Shown piece after piece: positions 46,524 through 59,640 of a stretch of DNA of 64,000 nt. Numbering within the stretch: the first letter of the stretch is position 1; each line of letters opens with the position of its first letter. A program made the translations under genes and the position numbers. A model generated the notes under the pieces. It was not told the DNA's origin. It made no database searches and saw only the letters and a program-made list of their open reading frames with translations. The stretch comes from Cephalopachus bancanus (lineage: Eukaryota; Chordata; Mammalia; Primates; Tarsiidae), in NCBI GenBank assembly GCA_027257055.1, contig JAPVLO010000059.1, forward strand, positions 930,001 through 994,000. The letters run 5' to 3'.

Positions 46524-48289
46524 AGATCCGCCAAATAAATCAAAATTATATGGGTATGTCAATTGACACAGAAAAAGCATTTGATACAGTCCAGCATTAC
46601 TGGGAAAAATCCTCAGCAAAATAGGCATAAAAGGAACATATCTCAAAATAATAAAAGCTGTGTATGACAAACCCACAGCCAATGTCATCCTGAATGGAGA
46701 AAAGTTGAATGCATCCCTGTCAGAACTGCAACAAGGCAAGGATGCCCACTTTTACCACTCCTATTTGATGTAGTACTAGAACTACTAGCCAGAGCAACCA
46801 GGCAAGAGAAAGAAATAAAGTGTATACAAATTGGAAAAGAAGAAATCAAACTATTTCTGTGTGCCAACAAGATGATCTTACACCTAGAGAAAAGTAGAGT
46901 CCTCCAAAACACTCCTGGACTTGATAAATGAATGTAATAAAGTTACAGAATACAAAATCAACACACATAAATCAGTAACACTGCTATACATGAATAGTAG
47001 CTGAGCTGAGAATCAAATCAAGAACACAATTCCATTTACAATAGCAGCCAAAAAGCTAGAATACCTAGAAATACATTTAACCAAGGATGTGAAAAATCTC
47101 TACAAGAGGAACTAGAAAACACCGATGATAGAAATTATAGAGGTCACAAACAAATGGAGAAGCATCCAATGCTCATGGGTAGAAAAAAAATCAACATTGT
47201 TTAAATGGTCATATTACCCAAAGTAATCTACAGATTCCATGCAATTCCCACCAATGTACCAGCATCATTTTTCACTGAATTAGAAAAAAACAAAAATCCT
47301 AAAATTCAGGTAGAACCAAAAAACAGCCAGAATAGCTAAAGCAGTCCTAAGCAAAAAGAACAAAGCTGAAGGTATCCCATTACCCGATTTCAAACGATAC
47401 CAAAACAGCATGGTGCTGGTACATGAGCAAATACATGGACCAGTGGAATAACATAGAGAATCCAGAAATAAACCCAAATACCTACAGCCAACTGATCTTC
47501 AACAAAGTAGACAAAAATATACACTGGGGAACGGACATCCTATTCAACAAATGGTGCTAGGAAAGTTGAATAGTTACTTGAAGCAGAATGAAACTTTATC
47601 CCTAGCTCTCACCATATACAACAATTAACTCAAGACAGATTAAAGACTTAAATGTCAGACCTGAAACCTTAAAAATCCTAGAAGAAAACCTAGGAAAAAC
47701 TCTTTTGGATACTGGTCTAGGCAATGAATTAATGGCTGAAATCTCAAAAGCCAATGCAACAAAAACAAAAATAAATAAGTGGGACTTAAATTAAAAAGTT
47801 TTTTCATACCAAAAAGAATAATCAACAGAGCAAATAGACAATCTATAGAACGGGAGAAGATATTTTCGAACTATATGTCTGACAAAGGACTAATACCCAG
47901 AATCTACAAAGAACTCAAGCAGATCAGCAAGAAAAAAGACTTCATTAAAAAGTGGGCAAATGCCATGAACAGATATTTCTCAAAGGAAGACATACAAATG
48001 GTCAAGAAACACAAATCGCTCAACATCACTAATTGTCAGGGAAATGCAAATTAAAACCACAATGAGATACCACTTTACACCAGTCGGAATGGCCATTATT
48101 AAAAAATCAAAAACAATAGATGCTGTCTTGGATACAGTGAAAAGGGGATACATATACACTGCTCATAGGAGTGTAAACTAGGAAAACCTCTATCGAAATT
48201 GGTTTAGAGATATCTCAAAGTACTAAAAGCACATGTACCATTTGACCCAGCAATTCCACCACTAGGTATCTACCCAAAGGAACAAAGGT

Positions 48290-48360
48290 TTATATATAAC
48301 CTTTATATATATATATGTTATATATATATATATATAGATAAAGACATATATATATAAAGA
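48290..48360. repeat. TA-rich microsatellite inside L1 ORF2
   Basis: Runs of (TA)n with gttata and gataaagaca interruptions lie between the L1 segments ctacccaaaggaacaaagg and aaagacacctacacttgcat. The repeat is partly self-complementary and could form hairpins. Confidence 0.85.
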
Positions 48361-48853
48361 CACCTACACTTGCATATTCATCGCGGCACAATTCACAATT
48401 GCAAAGATGTGAAGTCAGCCTAAATGCTCATTGACTGATCAGTGGGTAATGAAAATGTGGTATATATACACTATGAGATATTATTCAGCCATCCAAAAGA
48501 ATGAAATAATGTATTTTGCAGCAACTTGGTTGGAATTGACGAACATCATTCCAAGCGAACTAACACAGAAGACCAGACACTGCATGTTTTCGCTTATAAG
48601 TGGGAGCTAAACTAAGGATCTGCAAAGGCATAGAGAATTATATAATGAACATTGGAGACTCAGAAGGGGGAGGACAGGAAGTGTGGAAGAATGAAAAATC
48701 ACTTATCAGTACAATGTGCAAAGGTGGGAGTGAAGGGTACACTTAAAGCCCAGACTTATTTGCCACTACATAGTGCAACCATGTAATCAAAAACTATTTG
48801 CACCCCCTAAAGCTGTTGAAATAAAGGAGAAAAAAAAAGAGATTTTTCTTGAG

Positions 48854-50394
48854 TTGGTTATACCCATATTAATGAAAACATGGTTAGTTGGGCATATTCA
48901 ATATGTGAAAATTTGTTGCCCTTTATATTTAGCATATGCATTTATATTTCAATACAAAGTTTTTAAAAATCCTGGTGATTACAGTGTCAAAACTAAATAA
49001 AATTATCTGTACGTATTTATTGATCTAACTGGAATAATTTTGAAGTGTGGGTGTTATATATTTCCTTTCCCAGTAAATTATATGGCCCTGTATATGGATT
49101 AAATTTGGCTTAAATTTCGAGTTAGGTGAGAATTCTGCATGTATTTCACTCAGAGACAATTCTATCAATCTACCAACCAGCCTATCTAATCATATCATCT
49201 ATCTTTCATGTGTCTATCATCATTTCATTTTACTTCTAGCTGCATTTGTCAAACTGATCTATCAAGTAAGACCCTTCTGAAAAGTTGGAAGTTTTTTTTT
49301 TCAAATCTTTTTGGAACTTTGTGACGAATATTAATGTAGAGTTGAGTTGTTTTGCTGGTTGTAATGAACGATGTTTGCTGTGTGTTCTTTTGCCAGTCTC
49401 TTTTTGTTGCATGACTGTCCATTTGCAGTTATGATTCTGTGATGGTTGTGAGTTGGAACTAACCCACAATAGATAAACCATGGGTTGGGTTTTTTTAAAA
49501 AAGTGCCAAAAGTTATTACATAAGAGTCCACTTATCAGGTCCCTAAAACTTTTTCCTTCCTGTTCTTTTGATATCCACTTTTCCTAAATTTTAAATTGAG
49601 TATAATATACATTTAAAATTTTTCCAATGAGTAGAACAGTGAATAGTATTTACCAATGTCTCCAATTTTACATGGTTTCTTTTTCACACTTTAAAAATGA
49701 TTCCTAGCTGAGATAATTTATGTAAAATGATCTACTACTATTTTGAACACTTAGCAGGCACTGTAGTTTAGTTTTTTCATAAAAAATTCTTTTTCTTGTT
49801 AAATTTTTGACTGATTTGACCTAATGTTTATGACACTTTGTAGAAAAGCTTTCTTTTTGGTAGGAGGCACTCAAAGATGAGAAAAACTAGAAATATGAGC
49901 AAAGGACCTGACTATTCACTAGGTTCCAAATAGATCAGTCATTCAAAACTTAGGACCTGTGGTCTTTCTCAGATCACTCATAAAACTTTGTCCACAGAGA
50001 CTGCAAACTTTGAAGCAGGAAATAGCATAGATCTGCCATGGATAATGGAAGGGAAGTGATTGATATTGACAGATTTCAAGGATGATGGCCCTTCCAATCA
50101 GGACCAGTGGACCACGTAATACTTGGATCAGATAACTGTCAAATGCAGTGAAGACTTATTTATCTCCAGACATAGCAACAGCATCAAGTCAAATAAATGT
50201 TAGACTGTAATGCTGAGTTGATAGTCTGGCATTTGTTTATCACTCCTTAATGCTGTTCCAAACCAGTCCTTCTTCACCTTTTTGTAAAACCTTATACTCC
50301 ATTAAGCCTCATGCCATCCAGCTTCAACATTCATTACACCCTCCATCTTTTGCTGATAATATGCTGATCTCTTAGTCACTCATTTATTAACTTT
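48854..50394. other. Intergenic, nothing recognised
   Basis: AT-rich, no gene visible; a few short open frames are without support. Confidence 0.4.
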
Positions 50395-51560
50395 TAAACT
50401 TTTTTTATTATGGAATAATTTATATTTACAAAAGAGTTGTAAAGATAGTACATAGATCTCCCACATACCGATCAGCCAACTTCTCCTGATGTTAACCTCT
50501 TATCTAACTATGGCACATTTATCAGATCTAAGAAATTAACAGTGGCACAATACTATTAGCTAAACAATGGATTTTATTCAGATTTCATCAGTTTTTCCAC
50601 TAATGGCCATTTTTCCAAGAACCAGTCTAGTACCACATTGCATTTAGTTGTCATATCTCCTTACTCTCCTCTAATCTGTCTTTTTTTGTTTCACCGTCTT
50701 TCCTTTTCTCAAACTTGACACTTTTGAAGATTACTGGTCAAGTGTTTTGTAGAATGTTCCTCAGTTTGAAGTTGGCTGATGTTTTCTCATGATTACATTG
50801 AGATTATAGATTTTGAGGAAGAATGAAGTAAAGTGCCCTTCCCATCATATCATATCAGGGGTAAGTGATGCTATCATAGTACCCATGATGTAGACTTTGA
50901 TTACTTGATTAATGTAATGTCTGCCAGGTTTTTTCAATATAAAGTTACTATTTTTTTTTCCTTTTCATACTCCTATGGTTAGAAGTGAGTCAATAAGTTT
51001 AGCTTACTCTTAAGGAGAGGATAATTAAGTTTTACTTCCTAGAGTCTGTAATAGAAAAAAACTGTGGACTTACATTAAAGTTACCACAGTAATTAATAAA
51101 TATATGGAGAAAAGGACTTTGAGGCTGTGTAAATACCCTGTTTCTCCTTAATGTTTTGCCTACTACTTTTGGCATTCATCCATGGATTTTGCCAAAGCAA
51201 ATATTACTGTGATGATTTCCTATTTTCCTCATTTCTTCTATATTTATTATTTAGAATTATTCTGTATGCAAGAGTTACCTCTTCTCATTTGTTTATTTAA
51301 CCACTTATTTATATGCCTGTATCTATAAGTCTGAACTCATGAATATTTATTTTATTTTTTTGTACTATAATCCAGCACAATTATTTTGTTTCTTAAAAAG
51401 TTTTGGCCATTGGAGTGTTTTATGTATACAGCACTGTCTTTTTATAAAGCACTTCCATTTTGGCATTTATCAAAGCTTGCCTATTCATTAATTAAAAACA
51501 ATCTATTCACTGTTTTTTTCATTGCATTTTGTACTATTGTTCTGATGTCTTCCATGTGAA
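50395..51560 (-). mobile_element. Possible old L1M-type fragment, antisense
   Basis: The plus strand starts tttattatggaataatttat, aaagatagtacatagatctc, ccacataccgatcagccaac, which resembles the reverse complement of an old L1M 3' region. Further inside, ttcctcagtttgaagttggc and ctatggttagaagtgagtca also look repeat-derived. Low certainty on family. Confidence 0.4.
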
Positions 51561-51579
51561 CAACTCATTCCGTAGCAAT

Positions 51580-53540
51580 AATATTTCTCGGTGACTTTAT
51601 CAACTCCCATAATAGTCATCTTCACTTGTCTTTAGCTACCTACTTCAGTGGCCAAGTACTGAATCTTGTCATCACCTGGAATTGTTCTACCTTTGCAATT
51701 GTTTTTATTTACAGGCGCCTTTAGTCTCTTTACTTCTCTGTTTTCTCCCAGTCTATAGATCTTTGAGCTTAGAGCCCTTAGGCCAGCACTTTAACCAGTC
51801 CTGAGTGCTGCTGGCTCAAGACACACAACCTGATTAGGTTCTTTGCAGTGTTTGGCAAACCTTCCATGTATGTACAATCAGCTTTCTCTTTAACTACTCT
51901 CCTCAAAGTAGTTGCTCTACACCTTCTTACCCCTATCCCCCCTCAGCTGACGAGTGCATCTTTTGTTGCCTGGAGACAACAGAAATAATCAGAAAGACCA
52001 TCCTCACCTCCAGCAACAAACTAATTATCTTACCCACTCTCCTCTTTCCTTTTCCTTTTTTTTTTTTCCTCCCATGAAGGATATAGTTATATTCCTATCT
52101 AAGGCTAATCTTCTCCACCTGCATTCTGAATCTCATTCTCTTCTTTTCTAGCCTGTTCAGTGTCCTGATTATTCCTCTGTTTCCATGTCTTCAGATTCTT
52201 CCTTCCTCTTGTTGCCTCCTTTACCTGAGCATGTAAACAAAGCAAAATGAAACAAAGACCCACTGTCATGCCCACGATACCCTCTAAGTACATTCATTAC
52301 CTTAATTTGTCTCTAAGCAGGCACCCATTTGAGAATTGTCTACTCATCTGTCTTCTACTTCTTAGTCCACTATGATTCAGCTTCCATCTTCCTGCACTAT
52401 TACACTATATTTCTCTTACCAAAGTTACCAGTGGCCTCTATATAACTAAATCCAGAGGATACTTAATCAGCCCTCATCTTACTTGAACATCTTTGTTGAC
52501 CATTCTCTGCTTCTTGAAATCTTGCTTCATTTTGCTTCATTGACATCTTTTGTTTATTCTCCAAGCACTCTGGCCATTCTTTTTTTTTCTTTTTAGTCTA
52601 TTCTTCAGCGTTCTGATATAGGTCCCATTTCATACCACATACATTTCTGGGGGGAATTTGTTCTCCTCAATGCCTCCAACTATTATTTCTATGGCGTAAA
52701 ATTTTATGTTTCAAACCCAGACATCTCTCATGAACCTCAGCCACAGAGACCTACCTGACCCTGGTATAACAATACTTGAATGTTCCATAGGGTCTTCAGA
52801 CTCATAACATCCCAGACTAAATTTTACATTTACCTCCTCAAGCAAGACCTCTTCTTTGATCCTTCTCTTGGTGAAAGACACCACTATCTCCTGGAAGTTA
52901 AAACCAGAAACTGGGGAGTAGGGGAGAGGGTCATTCTACACTCTTATTTCTCAAATAAGACTCATAAAGAATTTCTGATTCTACTTCTTAATAGCTCTCA
53001 AGCCCTTTTACTTATGTTTATCCTCTCTGAAACCTGTTATCTCTCAGCAGGATTATGACAATAGCCTTCTAATTGTGTTCTCTGCCTCTAATCTTGTTCC
53101 CCTCTAATCAGTTCTCCACATGCTGCTTGGATGATTTCCAAATGCAAATGGAACCAAATCCCTCCCTTCAATTGCTCCTGTTTCCATTAGACTAAAAAAC
53201 AAAATTCTAATCTGGATTCACATCCTATGTTATACAGATTATGTGTCAGGCCTCATCTGTTGTCACCTTGTTCTCCTAAACTTATATTTTCTCTTGCCTC
53301 CAGAAACATCGCTTTATTTTTTTGCCTAGAATACTCTTGTCTGTCCTTCATTTTCTTCCATTCTCTCAAGTCATCCTTCCCATGCCTTCCCTGATCACCT
53401 TTCTACCCCAGCAGGACTGGTTAGATGTCCCTCCTTTGTGCTCCCCTCGTACTCATATCCTGTCAAAGCACTTAGCACATAAAACTCTTGCCTACCTCTC
53501 CAATAAGTAGTTACTGAATGCACGAATGAATGAATTTCTC
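51580..53540 (+). mobile_element. L2 LINE, plus strand (about 2 kb)
   Basis: Plus-strand L2: tcatcttacttgaacatctt, a catctctcatgaacctcagc block, ttatgacaatagccttctaa, cctcccttcaattgctcctg, ccatgccttccctgatcacc, tcaaagcacttagcacataa and an end of gaatgcacgaatgaatgaat. This is the opposite orientation to the copies at 2.4 and 25.2 kb. Highly decayed. Confidence 0.65.
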
Positions 53541-55249
53541 TACTACACTTTATTTTTTTTTCTATGCAAAATGTCATTTAAAAGAGAGTTTATTTCAGAA
53601 AATAATTTCAGACACATTTCCTATGGAAACATTATTACAAATCATAGTTGAGTTCTCAGATGATCCAATATTCTAATTAATTCATAATATAGCTTTAATA
53701 ATTCCCCTTGGAATTTTTCTAGATATTATCATTCTCCATGAAATTTCATTTTTCTATTCTGTCGCTTGTCTATTTATCTCTCATTTTCTTCTTCCATAGC
53801 AGCTTAGCCACATATTAGGTTAAGTAGGCTTTTCTGTGTTTGTATGGGACCTTCTTGCAATATTGATTATTTGGGAATGGCAAATTGCAGTTCTGAGGAA
53901 GAAGAGAGTGTGGTGGTACAGATAATGTTTATGTTCTAGTTGAATCCACATCAATTCCTTTGTTTATGGAAAAATAGAATGGTTAGAGGTTATGACTGCT
54001 GCAATGCTTATATGTCTCACTGTCTATCAGTTACTAAAATGAGATTATAATTCTTCTATATGTGTTTTCTCTAGACCATTGCAAGTTAGTCCATGGCCAC
54101 CAAGGATAAAAGTAATCATGTACTGGGCACAGGCCAGGCCAGCCATTTATATGTACAAATGTTGATTATTCAAGTTTATGAAACCTTGGAGAGTCCACAC
54201 ACAAACACACACACCTTTTAGGATTAAAAACCATATTACTAACAGTATTGCTCCTCGGGCTACCAGTGTGAAAGTAAAACCTGCTGTGATGCAAAACCTC
54301 TTCTGCCTTGAGGTTGTGACTCCTTGATGAGAATCACCTACTTGAAATCCCCAAAACTGAATTTCCAATTTACTTATACCTGAATGATTAATATTCAGAT
54401 TTGATTCACATGTTGGACCCAGCGCAAGAGTACACCTGGACTGCCCTCTGATTAGCAAAAAAACAAACAAAAAACTGTGACTATTTGCTTCACTGTCCTT
54501 CACCTATTAGGTTGCCTGATGCTTTGCTGAAACAAAGCAACTCTCTTGGGCTGCCAAGTACCAAGGTTATCTGTCTCCTTCTGTTGATTTCTGGCAGTCA
54601 GCAGGCAGGCTGCTGCCCCTCTCAGTGCCCTTGTGTAGTAGCAAGGGCTTGGCTGTGGCTGGTCAAACATGAAGTTTGTATATATGAGTGCATCAGGTAC
54701 ATGCAACTATGTTGCTGTACTCACCCAGACCTAACTGGCTAAGATAAATTTTTCAGTGTACTCTTGATGTAGTTTTTCAATCATCTTTATGTCCTATTGA
54801 GTTTATATTCAAAAGGAGTTATTTGGCCTTCATATTTCAGTGGTAGCAGCTTATACTCATCTAATAAACTATAGCTCACATTTTGGAGGCACTCTTGCCA
54901 AGCTGTGTGAATAATAGTTTTATACATAAGCTTAGCCCATTGACCAGGAAGTGGAGTATGCCAAGAGCAATCATTAGTCTGGTCCTTCATCTATATGGGT
55001 GAATTGTATTTTGTCTAAGGATTATAATTTGGAAGTCAGTTATCATATACTGAACCTCTAAAATGTTTATAAAGCATAGGTCTGGGCATTAAAAAAAGTT
55101 AAAGGGTCTACCTTTGATCTAGCCACTCAAAATATATACTCATGAAATGGTCCTAAAACAATCTCTGGACAATAATTCATTAAGTAAAATCCTAAATTGA
55201 ATCTGTAGTAAGTGCTGAGGTTAGAGTCAAGGCAGATAAGAATGAGAAA
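53541..55249. other. Intergenic, nothing recognised
   Basis: A CA-rich stretch near 54196-54215 and an AAAC-rich run near 54457-54474 are the only notable features. No gene. Confidence 0.4.
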
Positions 55250-55400
55250 AAATTCATTCATTCAACAATTTCAAGAAGAGATTTTGAAAAGATTTATTGA
55301 GGGTCTACTTTGTGCCAAGCACTGTGCTAGGACAGACTCTAGGTGTAACAGGATAAATCCATATGTTCACTTGCCTCAGGATCTTAATCCGTGTTCCATA
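55250..55400 (-). mobile_element. L2 3' terminus fragment
   Basis: The plus strand reads attcattcattcaacaattt, tttattgagggtctactttg, tgccaagcactgtgctagga, a clear reversed L2 end. Confidence 0.6.
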
Positions 55401-55947
55401 AATTCATGTATTTGCTTGCTTCAGGGAGACAGCATTTAATAATGACATAAGCAAACTGCTATAGAACTACAAAGAAAGCTCCAAAAAAGGGGTGAAGCTT
55501 TTAGAAATATAAAGAGAATCCACAGAAAACTGTGTTGACACAACTACTACTTACAGTGCTTGGTTTTCACTTTCCTGGAGTAGAAATGGCTCATCATGCC
55601 AAACTTTGTCCCAAGCCTTCTACCAACAAACTGTTCAAAATTCAGTAAAGTAAAAAAGCTAAACTTTGCAAACTTTATGTCAGAGTTTAAGATAGTGACT
55701 AAATAAAAGTATGAAGAAAGACTTTGAAATTTAGTTTGTAAAACTACTAAAGTAGGGCAACATACTGAACAAATATTTGGACATGTGGTGAAGTAAGACA
55801 GACACAGCCAAATGAAGCTGATGGTATTTGGAATCAGAAACACATTGCTAACACAAGAGGATTCTTTATGACTTCCTGCAGTATCCAAACCCACATTAAC
55901 GGCTTGTCCAACTCTGCTATGCCTAGCTTCAGACATTATAGTCCTTA
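55401..55947. other. Intergenic, nothing recognised
   Basis: Contains a 129-codon minus-strand open frame (55547-55936) with no recognised similarity and no splice context; treated as chance. Confidence 0.4.
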
Positions 55948-56340
55948 TCTTAGTCTGTTCCTACTACTATAACAAAATACCTCAGATTGGGTAATTTATA
56001 AATAATATAAATTATTTCTCATTGTTTTGGAGGTTAGGAAGCCCTGGATGAAGGTGCCAGCAGAGTCAGTATCTGGTAAGGACTCACTCTCCGATTCCAA
56101 GGTGGCATCTTGTTACCGTGTTTTCCTGAGGAGGCAAGCACTGTCCTCACATGGCTAGAGGGGTGGAAAAACAAAAAAAGCCTAGCTAGCTCTCTCCAGT
56201 CCTTTTATAAAGCACTAATACACACATAAGAATGAAGCCCTCGTAGCCTAATTACCTCCTACTGCTTAATATTGTTGCATTGGGGATTTAGTTTCAACAT
56301 AAATTTTGGAGGGGACGTAAGCATTCAAACCATAGCACTC
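55948..56340 (-). mobile_element. MaLR LTR (MST/MLT1-like), antisense
   Basis: The plus strand runs cttagtctgttcctactact, ataacaaaatacctcagatt, gggtaatttataaataatat, ttgttttggaggttaggaag, ctcacatggctagaggggtg, cattggggatttagtttcaa and aaattttggaggggacgtaa, matching the reverse complement of a MaLR LTR nearly end to end. Confidence 0.8.
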
Positions 56341-56829
56341 CTGAAATAACACAGACCATCAAGATCTAATAGAAATATAACACAAGCCATATGTTTTAAA
56401 TTTTTTAATAGTCATAATAAAAAACATAAAAAGAGAGAGGTAAAAATTAAGTTTATCGATATATTTTCTTTAACTCAATATACCCAAAATATTATATCAA
56501 CATATAATTATATCAATGTAAAAATGTATTAATGAGAAATTTTCCTTTCTTTCCCAAGTCTCTGAAATATGCTGTGCATTTCATACTTACAGTACATCTC
56601 AATTAGAACTAGTCACATTTCAAGAACTCAGCAGCTAGTGGCTACCATACTGGGCAGTGCAGCTCTAGACAGACATAAATATATCCTGTTTTTAAGGGTC
56701 TTTGTAGGAGATGATCCTTCAGCTTTTCTCTGGGACTCTCTTCCAATGTTCAGTGATACTCTGAAAATGCTCTTAAATGTACTCCAAATTCCCTTTGACA
56801 ATGTTTGTTTCCTCTTATCTCATGCTGTT
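56341..56829. other. Intergenic, nothing recognised
   Basis: AT-rich sequence without recognisable features. Confidence 0.4.
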
Positions 56830-57150
56830 ATAGATAATATTTGTTGAATTTCTACTATATACTGGATTTTGTGCTAGGTTTTGAAATATAATTGTTAGCA
56901 ATACTACTATGGTTTTTGTTCTTGGACACTCACATGTAACGTAAAAGAGAAATATTAAATAAATGAGCAAATTAGAACTGCAATTGTGACATGAGATGGG
57001 ATGGAAAAATTCAGGGAGCTGTGAAGATGTGTAACAGGAGGAACTCTTTTAGTCTGGATGGAGCAATCTTTGATCTGAAATCAGAATAATGCTTGTGAGG
57101 GGCTCTGAGGCAAAAAGGAGTTTGGCATTTTCAAGGAACAGAATCTTCAA
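56830..57150 (-). mobile_element. L2 fragment
   Basis: Reversed L2 3' end: atttgttgaatttctactat, tttgtgctaggtt, aatattaaataaatgagcaa and ggggctctgaggcaaaaagg in consensus order. Confidence 0.5.
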
Positions 57151-58169
57151 GAGTAAAGAGAAACCACTATATATTTTTGCATTACTTGATTTCATATAAG
57201 AATATCACTCTGCTGTAGACTGAAAAATGGATCCAAGTAAGAGGATTAGGGCAGTGGCTACTTAATGTCCTAAACTGATAACTTGGAGACATATTTCCTA
57301 GGACTCTGATAGGACTCTGATTTATTGTATAGGGTGGAAGGGCAGGTGCAGGGAATGGGAGGGAGGAGTGTTAACATTGACTCCAAGCTTTCTGACCTGC
57401 TTAAATAAGCGGATGTAAGTTTTTAGAGTCTTCTTAGCTCTCCTCAGGCTGGAAATTCTTAGAGTGTTTAGTCATCTAAAATAACAATTATAGTGTTAAT
57501 TTGCCTGTTACTTTCCTCTTTTTATTGAATCAGAAATTTTTAATTCTTTGGTGCTAACAGTAGGATAACATAAAGAAAAAAACTCAACAATGAGCTTCTG
57601 TCCATATTTCTTAAACTTTACCTACTGAGTAATAACTCAGTAAGTAAAATGGGTGAATCATTTAATGATTTTACTGTTTTGAACATCATTATCTTTTTTA
57701 TTATAAATGATATAACCTTTGCACTGACACATAGTATTATTGCTGCATACTGTCATGAGTAAAGGTTGATAACAATCTTTGTAGAGGAAGACTAAAGGGA
57801 AACAATAAAAGAAATAATTTGTCTGACCCTGAAGTTTCCTAAACCAATTAAGAAACCACAACAATATAGTTTTTAGCTTTTATAATTTGCTCACACAGAT
57901 TTATAATCATTCTAAGTTAATCATTAAAAAATTATATTTTGAATTATCTCTTTTGACATTGGCTATTAAATAGCTAACTTACTTCTTATACAAAATGAAA
58001 TCAACATGAAAAATTCAAACTGCCAGATAATTCAAAATAGTTGGATATTGACAGTTATTTTTATTCATTCGTTAATTTATTCATGGTAGTAGAAAAAAAT
58101 AAGTGAAATCCTCTATAGCCTGGGAGTGGGAAAACTTCCCTAATACTTGAAATTCAGAAGGGAAAAGAT
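57151..58169. other. Intergenic, nothing recognised
   Basis: AT-rich, no gene or repeat could be supported. Confidence 0.4.
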
Positions 58170-59104
58170 TGTTTAACTTGATGTAATAAAATTAACAAAC
58201 AAAATGCTATATGCAAAAAGACAAAAAATAAACTGAAAAAAATTAGAACTTTGATCAGAGAACAAGTATATAAAAAGTTTCTAAAATAAAGAAAAAGACC
58301 AAAAACTTTTTACAAAAACAGCCTAGTAATTTAAATAGTCAATTCACAAAAAGAAATGAGAATGACCTTCAACTATAAAATGATGCTCAACCTCATTTAC
58401 AATATGAGAAATGCAAATATAAGCTACCCTGAAGCATAATTCACATTGATCATATTGGCAACCAGTATCCAAAATCCAAAAGTTTGACAGCTTACACTAT
58501 CAGTGAAGCTGTGGGGAAATGGGTATTTGTAAAACATCCATTTATTTTTTTAAAAAAAGGAGTATGTTTTAATATATAATAGGTCTATAGAGTGTGTCTA
58601 TTTTGGACCTCCATTGCTCCTCTTCCAACAATTTATTTATTTATTTAATTTTTTTGCGTTGGCATCTCACTCTGTTGCCCAGGCTGGAGTGCAGTGGCAT
58701 GCGCATGGCCACCCAAATGAACTGCTGGGCTCTGACGATCCTTCCGCCTTAGCCTTCCAAGTAGCTGGAACTACAGGTGTGTGCTACCATACCTGGTTAA
58801 TTTTTTGATTTATTGTGGAGAGGAGGTCTCACCATGTTGCCCAGGCTGGTCTTGAACCCTTGGCTTAGACAATCCTCTCACTTAGGCTTCCCAAAGTGCT
58901 GGGATTACAGACTTGAGTCATCATGCCTGTCCCAGCTACGTATTTAAATGAAGTTTATAATAATCTTTTCTACATATATTCTGATAGAAATCAATATGTT
59001 ATAATATTTCAGAGGGGAATTTGGCAATATCCAGCAAAATTACATATGTGGCAATCTAACTTCTTGAGCTCTAGAAGGTACAGTAGAAAAATACAGTTCA
59101 AAGT
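58170..59104 (+). mobile_element. Old L1M fragment, split by an Alu
   Basis: Plus-strand L1 ORF2 traces (aacaaaatgctatatgcaaa, tgatgctcaacctcatttac, tcacattgatcatattggca) run to about 58540. They resume after the Alu with ggggaatttggcaatatcca. The element is strongly diverged. Confidence 0.6.
58650..58932 (-). mobile_element. Alu, reverse strand
   Basis: From gcgttggcatctcactctgt to ggattacagacttgagtcat, preceded by a TTTA-rich tail (58631-58655). A small deviation in the right arm (ggccacccaaatgaactgct) is unusual. Inserted in the old L1. Confidence 0.85.
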
Positions 59105-59173
59105 CAGGAGCAGTGGCTCACACCTGTAATCCCAGTACACTGAGAAGCCCAACTGGGAGAATTGCTTGAAACC
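59105..59173 (+). mobile_element. Alu 5' fragment
   Basis: The run aggagcagtggctcacacct, gtaatcccagtacactgaga and gagaattgcttgaaacc is the first part of an Alu left arm, then stops. Confidence 0.65.
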
Positions 59174-59212
59174 AAAAATGGATGTATGCTACCATTTTTT
59201 TAAAAGGGTGCT

Positions 59213-59580
59213 ATGGTTTGACTATGCCTCCCAAAGTTCATGTGCTGGAAAGTTATTCTTCAATGCAACTATATTGAGGAGTGGGATCTTTAAAGGTGAT
59301 TAGACCATAAGGACTCTGCTCTCGTGAATGAATGAATACTATTATTGTGGTGGTGAATTCCTGACAAAGGATGAGTTCAGCTCCCTTTGGCTCTTACATA
59401 TATGTGCTTTCCTGGCTTTCTGCCTTTGCCATGGGATGACGCAGTAAGAAGGCTCTCACCAGATATGAGCCCTTCGACTGGGACTTCCCAGCTCCAGAAC
59501 TGTAAGAAATAAATTTCTTTTCTTTATAAATTACTCAGTCTATGGTATTCTATTATAGCAACATAAAACAAACTAAGGCA
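59213..59580 (+). mobile_element. MaLR LTR (MST/MLT1-like)
   Basis: Plus-strand LTR from tgctatggtttgactatgcc through gaggagtgggatctttaaag, gattagaccataaggactct, ggaagctctcacc-like sequence, tcccagctccagaactgtaa, gaaataaatttcttttcttt and actcagtctatggtattcta to acaaactaaggca. Nearly complete; the aataaa polyadenylation signal is at the expected place in the LTR. Confidence 0.82.
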
Positions 59581-59589
59581 GTAGGATAA

Positions 59590-59640
59590 AATACACACAT
59601 TATATATTATTTATTTATATAATGTATATATATATATTTG
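59590..59640. repeat. TA-rich low-complexity stretch
   Basis: Irregular (TA)/(TTTA) units follow the LTR. Confidence 0.8.

Larger units (their letters stand above)
44240..48510 (+). pseudogene. L1 ORF2 remnant (older L1)
   Basis: Endonuclease traces surround the inserted Alu. Two RT-region pieces are open: 45349-45561 ([20 protein letters not shown]) and 45832-46020 ([20 protein letters not shown]). Later pieces include 47779-48054. Frameshifts and stops are frequent, more than in the L1 at 33.56 kb, so this copy is older. In place of YADD the region near 46855-46880 reads gtgccaacaagatgatct, showing decay of the catalytic motif. Confidence 0.8.
42826..48838 (+). mobile_element. Nearly full-length older L1
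   Basis: Order on the plus strand: 5'UTR-like segment (42826-43190, ggtctgatcccagaccccag), ORF1 remnant (about 43200-43850), inter-ORF region (to about 44240), ORF2 remnant (about 44240-48510) and 3'UTR with gtgggagctaaactaaggat and an A-rich end at about 48838. It is broken by Alus at 44346 and 46364 and by a TA-rich expansion at 48290-48360. Possible target-site duplication: agaacttttcttgag upstream (about 42811-42825) and agagatttttcttgag downstream (about 48838-48853), sharing ttttcttgag. Sequence type is of the L1P/L1PB age class by eye. Confidence 0.85.

Noticed and set aside
54147..54503. 118-codon minus-strand frame
   Set aside because: No family recognised; no splice or promoter evidence.
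55547..55936. 129-codon minus-strand frame
   Set aside because: Unrecognised peptide, no exon signals; abuts an LTR and appears random.
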